Positions 17,456-26,361 of a stretch of DNA of 64,000 bases are shown here, piece by piece. The first letter of the stretch is position 1. Each line of letters begins with the position of its first letter. Location of the stretch: positions 259,856-323,855 of the forward strand of contig NZ_LMPQ01000011.1 in NCBI RefSeq assembly GCF_001423905.1. Reading direction: 5' to 3'. The translations under genes and the position numbers were made by a program. Under the pieces are notes generated by a model. It was not told the DNA's origin. It worked only from the letters and a program-made list of their open reading frames with translations, and searched no databases. This stretch comes from Frigoribacterium sp. Leaf186 (GTDB taxonomy: Bacteria > Actinomycetota > Actinomycetes > Actinomycetales > Microbacteriaceae).

Positions 17456-18846
17456 GCGCCCGCGACCAGCTGCTCGAGCACCGTCCGAGCATCCTCGTGG
17501 CCGCCCTCGGCACCACCTTCGGGGTCGCGCTGCTCGGCCTCACGCACGTGGTCGAGCAGGTCGTCGCCGCGTCGGCCGTCTCGTCGAGCGTCACCGTCAC
17601 GGGCCTGCTCGGTGCCGCCGCCTCCGTCTTCGTCGGCCTGGCCCTCTACGTCGCGGCCATCGTCACCAGCAACACCTTCGCCACCGTGGTCGCCGGCCGG
17701 ACGCCGACCATCGCCCTGCTGCGGCTGCTCGGCTCGTCGGCCCGTGACCAGCGTCGGGCCGTCGCCCGCGAGGGTCTCGTGGTCGGCCTCGCCGGGGCCG
17801 TGATCGGCATCCTGGCCGGCGTCGCGCTCGTCGTCGTCGCCGTCCGGGTGCTCGTCGCGCAGGGCCACCTGCCCGACCTCGCCTACTCGTACGTCTCGGT
17901 CGTCGGGCTCGTCCCGGCCGTCGCGGTCGTGCTGACCACGGTCGCCGCGGCCTGGGTCGGCTCGCGCCGCGTGCTGCAGGTGACGCCGTTGCAGGCCACC
18001 GACGCCGCGCAGGACGCTCCGCTGCCCGGCCGCAGCCGCCGCGTCGTGCGGACGGTGATCGCCACCCTGCTGGTCGTCGGCGGGGGCCTGCTGCTCGTCG
18101 CCGGCGTCGTCGTCGGCCTGGCCGACCCGACGGGCGTGCTGGTCGCGTTCGCCGGCGGGGTGCTGTCGTTCACCGGGGTCGTCGTCGGAGCACACGCCCT
18201 CATGCCCGCCGTGCTGCACGCCGTCGGCCGGGCCTTCGGCCCGAGCCAGGTGGCCCGCCTCGCCGCCGAGAACGCGGTGCGCCACCCCGAGCGCAGCACC
18301 CGCGCCACGATCGGCGTCGTGATCGGCGTGACCCTCGTCACCACCCTGTCGGTCGCCCTCGAGACGCTGCGCACGTTCGTCCACACGCTCGAGCAGGACC
18401 CGACGTACGCCGCCCAGCTCGACCAGTTCTTCAGCACGACGCTGCTGGTCGTCGCCGGCCTGGTCGGGTTCTCGGCCGTCATCGCGGCCGTCGGCATGGT
18501 CAACGACATGTCGCTGAGCGTGCTGCAACGGAGGCGCGAGCTGGGGCTGCTGCGCGCGGTCGGCTCGACCGCGGGTCAGGTGCGTCGCATGATCCTGCTC
18601 GAGGCGACGCAGATGGCGCTGACGGCGATCGTCGTCGGGGTCGCGCTCGGAGTCGTCTACGGCTGGGCCGGAGCCCAGGCGCTGCTCGGCTCGGTCAACG
18701 ACGGAGCGTTGATCGCCCCGACGTTGCCCGTGCCGCTGCTCGTCGGGCTCGCCCTGACCGCCGCCGTGCTGGCCGGGGTCGCCGCGCTCGTCCCGGCCCG
18801 ACGTGCCACGTCGGTCACCCCGGTCGAGGCGCTCGCCGCCCGCTGA
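17452..18846 (+). CDS. FtsX-like ABC transporter permease
   Basis: A 464-residue permease with FtsX-type layout: an N-terminal helix, a three-helix FtsX core, a second set of helices (VIATLLVVGGGLLLVAGVVVG) and a final core (VIAAVGMVNDMSLSVLQRRRELGLLRAVGSTAGQVRRMI), the typical coupling region RRRELGLLRAVG. It ends with VTPVEALAAR, common in this family. It starts at a GTG overlapping the ATPase stop. Together with the ATPase it makes a complete exporter. Confidence 0.88.
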   Translation: MSARDQLLEHRPSILVAALGTTFGVALLGLTHVVEQVVAASAVSSSVTVTGLLGAAASVFVGLALYVAAIVTSNTFATVVAGRTPTIALLRLLGSSARDQRRAVAREGLVVGLAGAVIGILAGVALVVVAVRVLVAQGHLPDLAYSYVSVVGLVPAVAVVLTTVAAAWVGSRRVLQVTPLQATDAAQDAPLPGRSRRVVRTVIATLLVVGGGLLLVAGVVVGLADPTGVLVAFAGGVLSFTGVVVGAHALMPAVLHAVGRAFGPSQVARLAAENAVRHPERSTRATIGVVIGVTLVTTLSVALETLRTFVHTLEQDPTYAAQLDQFFSTTLLVVAGLVGFSAVIAAVGMVNDMSLSVLQRRRELGLLRAVGSTAGQVRRMILLEATQMALTAIVVGVALGVVYGWAGAQALLGSVNDGALIAPTLPVPLLVGLALTAAVLAGVAALVPARRATSVTPVEALAAR

Positions 18847-18897
18847 CCGACGGCCGTCACGCAGGACCGACGCCGCGCCTCCTCGGGTTGCCGGCGG

Positions 18898-21800
18898 TCA
18901 CTCCGCCGCTCGGCGGCGTCGCCACAGCAGCAACCCGCCGGCGGCCACGAGGCCGAGGGCGATCAGGCCGAGGGGGACGACGTCCGCCCCGGTGAAGGCA
19001 AGGGGCCCGCCGGTCGAGGGGTCGGTCGGACGGTCGGCTGCCGGGGTGATGCCGGCGTCGCCGGCGCCGCCGGCGCCGCCGGCACCGGGCGTCGTCGCGG
19101 TCGGGGGAGTGGTCGGCGTCGCCCCGTCACCCGGTGCCGGTGCCGGCGCCGGGTCGACGGCCGCGACCGACGAGAACTCGACGGTGGTGCCCGCCGAGAC
19201 CGCCCGGGCGGTCGTGGGCACCGAGACCGTGCGGGTCGCGGCGTCGTACGTCCAGTCCGTGGCGGCGAGGGGTTCGCCGTCGACGAGGACGCTCCCCGGC
19301 TCGTCCGCGTTCGTGAAGGTCGCCGTCCACGAGCGGTCGGTGACCTGGCCGTCGAAGGTGCCGTCGGCCGGGGCGATCTCGAGCAGGCCGCCGGTGGGGC
19401 GCTGCGTGTACGTGACGGCCGTGCTCGACGAGGCGGTGGCCGAGGTGCCGGCGTCCTCGTACAGCGAGAAGGCGCCGTCGGCCCCGGCGGCCACGGTCAG
19501 GGTCACGGCGTCGAGCGGCGCCGAGCCGTCGTTGGCGACGTGCTCGGAGCGGGTCGGCACGATGCCGCCGCTCCGGACGAAGACGGGCATCGCCGTCAGG
19601 TCGGTCGTCACGTCGGCCGTGGTGCCGCCGGCGTAGGTCGTGCCCGTGAACCAGTCCGTCCACGAGCTGCCGGCGGGGAACCACACCGAGGTCGTCGCGG
19701 TGCCCGCGTCGCCGTTCGGGGTCGTCACCGGTGCCACCAGCACGTCCGGTCCGTAGAGGTACTCCGATCCCGCCGCGGAGTACGCCTGCTGCTGGTCGGG
19801 GTACTGCAGGTACAGCGGCTGGACGATCGGCGTGCCGCTCGCGGTCGCCTCGGCAGCGAGCGTGTAGGTGAGGGGCAGCAGGTCCTCGCGCAGGTTCAAG
19901 AACTGCGTCGCGGACTCGTCCGCCGCGGCCGGGTACTGCCAGGGCAGTCGGTCGCTATGGTTGCTGTGCAGGCGGTCGACGGGCTGGAAGGCGCCCATCT
20001 GCACCCACCGCGCGTAGAGGTCTTCTGGCAGTTGGGTCGTGCCGGGCTCGGCGCCGGTGATGCCGTACTGGGTGCCGTTGTGGCCGCCGATGTCGTGGCT
20101 GATCGACGCGAGTCCGGTCGCCGCCGACTCGCCCGGCGTGTAGCCGACCTGGGTCTTCAGCATCTCCCACGACGACGTCGTGTCGCCGGTGAAGTGCAGT
20201 GTGGTGCGCTTGTCGGCCCACGGCCCGGTCGAGACCGGCTGCGGGTTGCCGTAGCCGCCGGCGGTCAGCGAGCCGTACGCCCGCGAGAACGCGAACCCGC
20301 GACCGTCGTTCGCCGCGTCGGTCCGGGTGGCGTACTGCTGGTTGATGAACGCGTCGGGGGTGACGCCGTTGGCCGAGTAGCGCGAGTTCTCGCTGCAGCA
20401 CCAGTCGAGCCACCAGTTGTCGACGCCCTGGGCCTGCGTGTCGGCGTGGAGGTCGAAGTAGGCGCGCAACTGGTCGGGGTCCGACCAGTCGAAGAGCCAG
20501 CGGTCGCCGTCACCCTTGGTGAGCTTGCCGCCGGCGGTGGCCTGCGCCTGGGCGAACTTCGGGTCGCTGCCCGAGATGGAGGGGTGGATGTTGAGGGTGT
20601 TGTGGATGCCCTCGTCGTGCCACTCGGCGAGCAGGGCCTGCATGTCGGGGATGCGGGCCGGGTCGACGCTCCACCCGTCCCACTTGCTGTCGTCGACGTT
20701 CGTGGTGCTGCCGATCTTGTAGTCGGTGTCGATGGCCATGACGTCGACCGGCACACCCCTCGTGCGGAACTCCTGGGCGATGGCCTCGTAGTCCGCCTGC
20801 GACCGGTCGTAGTACTCGCTGTACCAGACCCCGTACGCCCAGCGCGGCAGCAGCTTCGTCGGCCCGGTCAGGGTCGACAGGTCGGCGAGGCCCGTCCGGT
20901 AGTCGGAGCCGTACCCGAAGACGTAGCCGTCCTGCAGGGTCGTGCCCGCGCGGTCTGGGCGGGGGGTGACCACGTCGGCCGCCGGGTCGTAGAGCGCCGA
21001 GTCGGTGTCGTCGAGCAGCGACCAGCCGTCCTGGTAGAGCAGGCCGGGGTTCGTGGCGACGTCGCCGTTCGCGGTGTCGAGGTCGCGTCGGTAGCCGCCG
21101 AGCGCGGCGTGCGGCGCCAGGGTGGGGCTGTCGGCGGTGACGGCCGCGACGGTGTCGAGGTTGACGTTGCAGTTGCCCGCGGTCGTCGGGCAGTCGAGCC
21201 GCACGTCGTTCGCGCCTTCGCCCAGGTGCACGGGCAGGCTGACGGTGTCCCAGTGGTCCCACCCGCTCGTGGGCGGCAGTGCCGCCGTGTCGGCGCCGGC
21301 GTCGGTCGACAGGGTCGGCGTGCCGGTGCCGCCGTTGGCGTACCGGACCTGGAGGCGGTAGTCGCCTTCCGCGGGCACGTCGACCAGGTGGGTGGTCAGG
21401 GCTGCGCCGTCGCTCCACAGGCCGGCGGCGAAGGCGTCGCCGGAGGCCCCGTTGTGGTCGGTCGCCCGGGTGGCGGTGCCGGTCTTGCCGGCGTCCTCGG
21501 CCTCGCAGACGTCGCCGAAGGTGCAGTCGGCCCCGGCGGTCGTGGCCGTGGGTGCCGGGTAGGCGGCACCGGGTGCTGTGAGCGCGAAGCTGTCGACGTT
21601 CACCTGACCGGAGTCGTCCGCCGTCCGCACGACGCGGATGCTGTGGGGCCCGGCCGTCAGGTCGAGGCTCGCCGTGGTGGTGCGCCAGTCGTCCCAGCCG
21701 GTGCCGGGGGCGAAGTCGACGGGCACGCCGGGCTGGTCGTCGACCACGACGCTCAGCGAGCGGGTCGTGACCTGGCCGTCGCCGCCCTGCGAGTTCGCGT

Positions 21801-22413
21801 AGCGGAAGGTCAGATCGAGGGGCCCGGCCGCCTCGACCGTGGTGTCGAACTGCAGCGCGTTGCCCACGGCCTCGTAGCCGCCGACGAACGCCGTCCCGGT
21901 GAAGCCCGCGTGGTTCGTTGCGGGGGCGATGCCCTCGAGCCCGGCGTCCTCAGCCTCGCAGAGCACGCCGACGGCACACGTGGGCACCTCGGCGGACGTC
22001 CACGGCGAGCCGGTGACGTCCTGGCCCGCGTCCGTCGTGAGGGCGACGGACAGGTTCTCGCTCGTGAAGGCGCCGGTGCCCTCGCGGTAGCGGACGACCA
22101 TCGACCCGGTGTCGATCGTCAACCAGCCGTCGGCACGGGTCTGGCTGAAGGGGGTGGGGTCGAAGTCGTCGCGGCCGACGACGTTGAACGTGCCGCGGTC
22201 GGTGAACCGACCGTCACCGGCGTACTCGGTGCGGATCAGCGTGGGCGACAGCACCTCGAAGCGCGCCTCGCCCGACACGACCGCCCGGCCGGCGGCGTCG
22301 TCGGCCTGGGCCGGCACCGCCGCGAACCCGATCGCCCCCACCGCGGTGAGGGCCGCGAGTGCGGTCGCGAAGAGTCGCGACCTCCGGGTTCGGGTGGGAG
22401 CGGTCGGGCGCAT
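18898..22413 (-). CDS. Wall-anchored GH31 alpha-glycosidase with two inserted carbohydrate-binding modules
   Basis: A 1171-residue secreted enzyme. After a signal peptide (cut near VPAQADDA) an N-terminal GH31 beta-sandwich begins. Two modules each starting CEAEDA (about residues 152-285 and 304-430) look like CBM6/CBM35 domains. The (beta/alpha)8 barrel shows LLPRWAYGVWYSEYYDRSQADYE, VDVMAIDTDYK and WWLDWCCSE (about residue 670), followed by DUF5110-like strands. LAFTG at 1138-1142, a helix and RRRR form a class E sortase signal. Specificity (glucosidase, xylosidase or other) is unclear. GAGGAGAACAC precedes the ATG. Confidence 0.82.
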   Translation of the reverse strand: MRPTAPTRTRRSRLFATALAALTAVGAIGFAAVPAQADDAAGRAVVSGEARFEVLSPTLIRTEYAGDGRFTDRGTFNVVGRDDFDPTPFSQTRADGWLTIDTGSMVVRYREGTGAFTSENLSVALTTDAGQDVTGSPWTSAEVPTCAVGVLCEAEDAGLEGIAPATNHAGFTGTAFVGGYEAVGNALQFDTTVEAAGPLDLTFRYANSQGGDGQVTTRSLSVVVDDQPGVPVDFAPGTGWDDWRTTTASLDLTAGPHSIRVVRTADDSGQVNVDSFALTAPGAAYPAPTATTAGADCTFGDVCEAEDAGKTGTATRATDHNGASGDAFAAGLWSDGAALTTHLVDVPAEGDYRLQVRYANGGTGTPTLSTDAGADTAALPPTSGWDHWDTVSLPVHLGEGANDVRLDCPTTAGNCNVNLDTVAAVTADSPTLAPHAALGGYRRDLDTANGDVATNPGLLYQDGWSLLDDTDSALYDPAADVVTPRPDRAGTTLQDGYVFGYGSDYRTGLADLSTLTGPTKLLPRWAYGVWYSEYYDRSQADYEAIAQEFRTRGVPVDVMAIDTDYKIGSTTNVDDSKWDGWSVDPARIPDMQALLAEWHDEGIHNTLNIHPSISGSDPKFAQAQATAGGKLTKGDGDRWLFDWSDPDQLRAYFDLHADTQAQGVDNWWLDWCCSENSRYSANGVTPDAFINQQYATRTDAANDGRGFAFSRAYGSLTAGGYGNPQPVSTGPWADKRTTLHFTGDTTSSWEMLKTQVGYTPGESAATGLASISHDIGGHNGTQYGITGAEPGTTQLPEDLYARWVQMGAFQPVDRLHSNHSDRLPWQYPAAADESATQFLNLREDLLPLTYTLAAEATASGTPIVQPLYLQYPDQQQAYSAAGSEYLYGPDVLVAPVTTPNGDAGTATTSVWFPAGSSWTDWFTGTTYAGGTTADVTTDLTAMPVFVRSGGIVPTRSEHVANDGSAPLDAVTLTVAAGADGAFSLYEDAGTSATASSSTAVTYTQRPTGGLLEIAPADGTFDGQVTDRSWTATFTNADEPGSVLVDGEPLAATDWTYDAATRTVSVPTTARAVSAGTTVEFSSVAAVDPAPAPAPGDGATPTTPPTATTPGAGGAGGAGDAGITPAADRPTDPSTGGPLAFTGADVVPLGLIALGLVAAGGLLLWRRRRAAE

Positions 22414-22534
22414 GTGTTCTCCTCATGGACGTCATCGTCTGGCGAGTTGCTTTGTGCAGCCTATGCACTTTTCATGAGCACCGACAGGCGGTCGAGCGCG
22501 GGGGAGCGCGTCGACGCCGCCCGCGCGGCACGTC

Positions 22535-23392
22535 TCAGGCGGGGCCGTCGCCGGTGAGCAGGTCGTGCACCGACCGGGGTTCGCGACCCAGCAACTCGCC
22601 GAGCAGCGGGTCGGTGCCGGCGAAGAAGCCGCCCGCCGCCGCCTGGTACATGCCCAGCGTGAACCGGGCCATCGTCTCGGGGCGACCCGCGGCGACCTCT
22701 CGGGCGAGCCACTCGTCCTCGCCGACGACCTCGGTCTCGACCGGTCGGCCTGCCACCTCGGCCGCGATCGAGGCGATCTCGGTGAAGGTGGGTGCGGCCG
22801 CTGCGGTGAGGGTCGTCGGCCCGTCGAACGCGTCGTCGGACAGCAGGATGCGGGCGGCGGCCTCGGCGGCGTCCTCCCGGGCCGTCCACGACACCGGCCC
22901 GTCGGCCGGGACGGTGATGACGCCCGTCTCGCGCCAGTCCCCGAGCAACCAGGTCAGGCTGTGGGCGTAGAAGCCGTTGCGCAGGGACGTCCAGGCGAGT
23001 CCCGAGTCCGCGAGCAGCGCCTCCGTGGCAGCGTGGTCGCGGCCCGGCCCGAAGGGTGTGTCGGGTGCTGCGCCCTGGTGGCTCGTGTAGAGGACGCGGC
23101 CGACGCCTGCGGCGGCGGCGGCCTCGACGGCGTTCCGGTGCAGGGCGACGGCGTCGGCGTGCGGGTCGTTCGACGAGACGAGGAGGAGCTGGTCGGCTCC
23201 TGCGAACGCGGCGGGCAGGGACGTCGGGTCGGCGTAGTCACCCGTCCGTACCTCGACGCCCCGGTCGGCGAGCCCGCGGGCCTTCGACGCGTCGCGGACG
23301 ACGACGGCGAGGTCGGAGGCGGGACGCGCCTCGAGGAGGTGCTCGACGGTGGAGCCGTTCAGGGCGCCGGTGGCGCCGGTGACGATGATCAT
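22535..23392 (-). CDS. NmrA-like NAD(P)H-binding oxidoreductase (QOR2 type)
   Basis: A 285-residue atypical SDR. The N-terminal MIIVTGATGALNGSTVEHLL carries the TGATG nucleotide-binding turn, with the G-x-x-G part altered to ALNGS. VVVRDASKARGL follows, the NADP-binding arginine region. VLYTSHQGA and LRNGFYAHSLTWLLG are typical of the NmrA/QOR2 group, which reduces quinones or senses redox state. It is divergent from a TetR gene, with an inverted repeat between them, and is probably its target. Confidence 0.8.
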   Translation of the reverse strand: MIIVTGATGALNGSTVEHLLEARPASDLAVVVRDASKARGLADRGVEVRTGDYADPTSLPAAFAGADQLLLVSSNDPHADAVALHRNAVEAAAAAGVGRVLYTSHQGAAPDTPFGPGRDHAATEALLADSGLAWTSLRNGFYAHSLTWLLGDWRETGVITVPADGPVSWTAREDAAEAAARILLSDDAFDGPTTLTAAAAPTFTEIASIAAEVAGRPVETEVVGEDEWLAREVAAGRPETMARFTLGMYQAAAGGFFAGTDPLLGELLGREPRSVHDLLTGDGPA

Positions 23393-23464
23393 GGGGGTGG
23401 CCTCTCGCTGGATCGCGGACCTGTTATCCGCGGTACTGCCAAGATGCTAACGCTGGAATCACAG

Positions 23465-23486
23465 CGATAGCAAGAGGCCGCTATCG
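23465..23486. promoter_or_regulatory. TetR operator between the NmrA-like and TetR genes
   Basis: CGATAGC (23465-23471) and GCTATCG (23480-23486) form a perfect 7-bp inverted repeat with an eight-base spacer. The right arm overlaps TATCGT (23482-23487), which lies seven bases before the GTG of the TetR gene and is probably its -10 box, so binding would block the regulator's own promoter and the divergent gene. Confidence 0.65.
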
Positions 23487-23494
23487 TTGATCTC

Positions 23495-24211
23495 GTGACC
23501 GACGCCAGCGTTCCCCCCGACACCCGCACGCGCATCGTCGAGGTCGCCGCGGGCCTCCTCCGCGACGAGGGCCCTGCGGCTGTCACGACGAGGGGCGTGG
23601 CACAGGCGGCCGGAGTGCAGGCGCCGGCGATCTACCGGCTCTTCGGCGACAAGGACGGCCTGCTCGAGGCCGTGGCCGAGCACGTCATGTCGTCGTTCGT
23701 CGCGGCCAAGGCGTCGGTCGTCGAGGCCGCCATCGAGACGGACGCCGACCCGGTCGACGACCTCCGTGACGGGTGGCGCAGCCAGGTCGCCTTCGGCCTC
23801 GACAACCCTGCTCTCTTCACGCTGCTCAGCGACCCCGGCCGCGTCGCGGGTTCACCCGCCGCACGCCGCGGCAGGGCGGTGCTCGAGGCTCGCGTCCACC
23901 GGGTGGCGGTGGCCGGCCGCCTCCGCGTCAGCGAGGAACGTGCCGTCGGGCTCGTCCAGGCTTCGGGGGTGGGGGTGATCACGACGCTGCTCGGTACGCC
24001 GGTTGACGACCGCGACCCGGGGCTCGCCGAAGCGGTCCTCGAGGGTCTGCTCGCGCAGATCCTCACCGACGCGCCCCTCGCCGACCGGACGGGGCACCTG
24101 TCGACGGTCGTCGCGTTCCGCGCCGTCGCCCCCGAGCTCGACCAGCTGACGGCTCCGGAGCGCCGTCTGCTCGCCGAGTGGCTCGACCGGGTCGTCGACG
24201 ACCAGCGCTGA
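23495..24211 (+). CDS. TetR family transcriptional regulator
   Basis: A 238-residue TetR-type repressor. The HTH is AAVTTRGVAQAAGVQAPAIYRLFGDKDGLLEAVAEHV (residues about 28-64). The start is GTG 23495, seven bases after TATCGT, so it is probably leaderless. The C-terminal region contains LLSDPGRVAGSPAARRGRAVLEARVHRVA, as in regulators paired with NmrA/SDR genes. It is the last gene before GC falls at about 24.2 kb. Confidence 0.85.
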   Translation: MTDASVPPDTRTRIVEVAAGLLRDEGPAAVTTRGVAQAAGVQAPAIYRLFGDKDGLLEAVAEHVMSSFVAAKASVVEAAIETDADPVDDLRDGWRSQVAFGLDNPALFTLLSDPGRVAGSPAARRGRAVLEARVHRVAVAGRLRVSEERAVGLVQASGVGVITTLLGTPVDDRDPGLAEAVLEGLLAQILTDAPLADRTGHLSTVVAFRAVAPELDQLTAPERRLLAEWLDRVVDDQR

Positions 24212-24402
24212 CGTCGGACGGCCCGCGTGCGTACACACCTCTGCGGCGGAACGAGGTCTTACTGGAGGGTGGATGAAGGTGCGGTGGGATGACGGTCGTC
24301 ATCCGGTCGCGTAGATAGTCAAGGGCGAAGCTACGGCAGCCGTGAACTGGGGATACTCTCTGGCCGAAACGGCTGGAGCAATCATTTCGGAGGGATAAGC
24401 CC

Positions 24403-24504
24403 GTGTATGCAGCTGGTGCAAATGGTTGGTGGCCCATCGCCGTCGCCATGGTCACGATTGTCTTCATCGCCGTGTTGGTCATCCAACATCGCAAGAAGAA
24501 GTAG
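24403..24504 (+). CDS. Single-helix small membrane protein, 33 aa
   Basis: Translates as VYAAGANGWWPIAVAMVTIV followed by FIAVLVIQHRKKK: one transmembrane helix with a basic end. The GTG at 24403 follows GGAGGGATAAGCCC. A UUCG-loop terminator begins 15 bases after the stop. The ribosome site, hydrophobic segment and terminator together support a real gene. Small one-helix proteins of this kind often modulate larger membrane complexes; no partner is evident. Confidence 0.6.
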   Translation: MYAAGANGWWPIAVAMVTIVFIAVLVIQHRKKK

Positions 24505-24519
24505 GCAGGCAGGAAAGGG

Positions 24520-24543
24520 CGGGCCTAGCTTCGGCTAGGCCCG
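24520..24543. terminator. UUCG-tetraloop terminator shared by convergent genes
   Basis: CGGGCCTAGC-TTCG-GCTAGGCCCG, a perfect 10-bp stem with a C(UUCG)G loop followed by CTTT. It lies after the 33-aa gene, and the stop codon of the minus-strand gene at 24535 is inside the right arm. Confidence 0.85.
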
Positions 24544-25017
24544 CTTTACAGTTCCGTCAATCCACGAGTCGATGCGTCGCGCCACTTCGTACCCTCTGCC
24601 CGCAGGGCGACGAGACGTTGGCTGCAAAAAGCTCAGCATGAGGGCCAGCACGGGTGTGGAGTGTCCGAGGCCCAGCTCATCCGTCCACTCGAGATATGCG
24701 TGCTCTCGCAACAACTCGACGTGCTCCCGATTGACGCGAGTCGCTCGGAACAGGCCACGGATGACAGCTTCGTCGTCAGAGAGAGTGAGGGATAGACGCA
24801 GGAGGCGAACGAGTAAGGCGATGCACGCGCCCGTCAGAACACCGAAAGTGATTTGCCCGGCAAGCCCAGAAATGAAGATGGTCGTGCCACCGAAAACAAC
24901 GACCATCCCGGCCGCCAGAAGGCCGTAAAACGCTTTTGCCGCTGGGTCCAGGGAGATGATCTCGGGTGCCGGCACGTCCCCAACTATGCGGTACGGCCGC
25001 GATGGGCAGGCCGTCAA
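24535..25017 (-). CDS. Hypothetical membrane protein, about 160 aa
   Basis: Two adjacent hydrophobic stretches (AFYGLLAAGMVVVFGGTTIFISGLAG and ITFGVLTGACIALLVRLL) are followed by SDDEAVIRGLFRATRVNREHVELL, a soluble region with PH-like character. The start is uncertain: ATG 25017 or GTG 24975 in this frame. A different frame from ATG 25105 (MNDRLSDTEIETEGPRCTCE) could be the original N-terminus if a frameshift occurred. It is divergent from the serine recombinase and lies in the lower-GC region. Confidence 0.5.
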   Translation of the reverse strand: MTACPSRPYRIVGDVPAPEIISLDPAAKAFYGLLAAGMVVVFGGTTIFISGLAGQITFGVLTGACIALLVRLLRLSLTLSDDEAVIRGLFRATRVNREHVELLREHAYLEWTDELGLGHSTPVLALMLSFLQPTSRRPAGRGYEVARRIDSWIDGTVKRA

Positions 25018-25226
25018 TGCGCCACATGCGTCGGAATACCCGCACCTCGCATGTGCACCGGGGTCCCTCCGTTTCGATTTCAGTGTCCGATAGGCGGTCG
25101 TTCATCGGGACACCTACGCGGGCCCATTTCGGCCGCCCAAGGTCAAGTGCCGCCTGGCCTGCGGATTCGCGTATGCCTGTCCCGGAAAAATGCCCGGTGA
25201 AGGGGCTCAAACGCTACAGTCATCGG

Positions 25227-25796
25227 ATGCTCATCGGATACGCCCGCGTCTCGACCTCGGGACAGGATCTCGCAGCACAACGTGATGGTCTTGCAGCACT
25301 CGGTGTTGACGATCAACATGTGCATGTTGACCACGGACTCTCGGGCACGACTCGAGCCCGCCCCGGGCTTCGTGAGGCGCTGGCAGCGTGTCGTGCCGGT
25401 GACGTCCTCGTGGTCACGAAGCTCGACCGTCTCGCCCGCTCACTGCGGGACGCGACCGACATCGCGGACGAACTGACGAAGAAAGGCGTTGCCCTGAACC
25501 TCGGGGGAGCGGTCTACGACCCCACCGACCCTGTCGGCCGGCTGCTCTTCAACGTGCTCGGCATGGTCGCCGAGTTCGAAGCAGACCTGATCCGTGCCCG
25601 GACCCGTGAGGGCATGGCGATCGCGAAGGCCGCCGGCAAGCTCCGTGGCCGTAAGCCCAAACTGACTTCCTCGCAGGAGAAGCACCTCGTCCAGCTGCAC
25701 CGCACAGGCGCCCACACCACGAGCGAGATCGCGGAGCTATTCGGCGTCGCCCGCTCGACGGTCTACCGCGCGATTCAACGAGGGGAGCAGTCGTGA
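25227..25796 (+). CDS. Serine recombinase (resolvase/invertase family)
   Basis: A 189-residue small serine recombinase. The catalytic domain begins MLIGYARVSTSGQDLAAQRD, whose serine in RVST is the nucleophile. DVLVVTKLDRLARSLRD provides the catalytic arginines and GMVAEFEADLIRARTREGMAIAKAAGK forms the long E helix. The C-terminal HTH_7 is HTTSEIAELFGVARSTVYRAI. Such enzymes resolve transposon cointegrates or invert DNA by double-strand exchange at short sites. ATG 25227 lies six bases after TACAGT, so it is probably leaderless. It overlaps the next gene by four bases and stands at the left edge of the element-delimited region. Confidence 0.9.
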   Translation: MLIGYARVSTSGQDLAAQRDGLAALGVDDQHVHVDHGLSGTTRARPGLREALAACRAGDVLVVTKLDRLARSLRDATDIADELTKKGVALNLGGAVYDPTDPVGRLLFNVLGMVAEFEADLIRARTREGMAIAKAAGKLRGRKPKLTSSQEKHLVQLHRTGAHTTSEIAELFGVARSTVYRAIQRGEQS

Positions 25797-26170
25797 ACGC
25801 GTTTGATGAGGGCTCGGCCTCCGAGCCGGTCCACTTCGAGCTGAGCGATGACGAGCGAACGTTGCTATGGCAAGGCCTCGGGCAATGGGGAGGCCCTGCT
25901 GATCTCACGGATGCGATGGCCGTCGCTATGGGGTTCACCAGCACGGCTGGTTTTTTCGAGGAGGAGGAGAGATTGTCGGCTGCGCTGAAGGCGAAGGCTG
26001 CGCTGCCTCCGGAGGATTGGCGACGCATCCTATTGGCAACTGAGATCGTGTTCGCCTCGGCCATCGTCGGAGCCGGCTCTTTGTGGCAGACGGTCACGGG
26101 CTTGGATGACGAGTCCACTTTGCGCATCCTCCGGCGCCTGCAGCAACGGTTCCCGGCGTCTTTCTGGTGA
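25793..26170 (+). CDS. Hypothetical protein, 125 aa, coupled to the recombinase
   Basis: A soluble acidic protein with VHFELSDDERTLLWQGLGQWGGPADLTDAMAVAMGF near the start and RILRRLQQRFPASFW at the end. The GTG at 25793 overlaps the recombinase stop (GTGA), so it is translationally coupled and may act with it, although plain cassette linkage is also possible. No family is recognised. A weak element-like sequence (GCCGATGAGGGATGG) follows at about 26207. Confidence 0.55.
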   Translation: MNAFDEGSASEPVHFELSDDERTLLWQGLGQWGGPADLTDAMAVAMGFTSTAGFFEEEERLSAALKAKAALPPEDWRRILLATEIVFASAIVGAGSLWQTVTGLDDESTLRILRRLQQRFPASFW

Positions 26171-26361
26171 TGGCCTCTCGATCCTCGACACTCCTGCCTT
26201 GAGAGGGCCGATGAGGGATGGTCTGCTGCTTTAACGGCCTGGCGTTGGGCTTTCCGTCCTAGGAATAGAACGGTAGTGACGCCCGTCACTGCAAGTGATG
26301 TGCTCGAAAACACTAGGTTGGCTTTCGTGAGACGCCATCACCGTTGCCAGGGCCCAGCGGA

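Noticed and set aside
19540-22557. A 1005-codon plus-strand frame opposite the GH31 gene
   Set aside because: Low-complexity Arg/Gly/Val composition with no domain; it mirrors the codon bias of the GH31 gene.
26205-26224. GCCGATGAGGGATGGTC, resembling the array element, between the 125-aa gene and the LRR-like gene
   Set aside because: Needs two single-base shifts to align with the core, so chance similarity cannot be excluded; it is mentioned only with the 125-aa gene and not counted.
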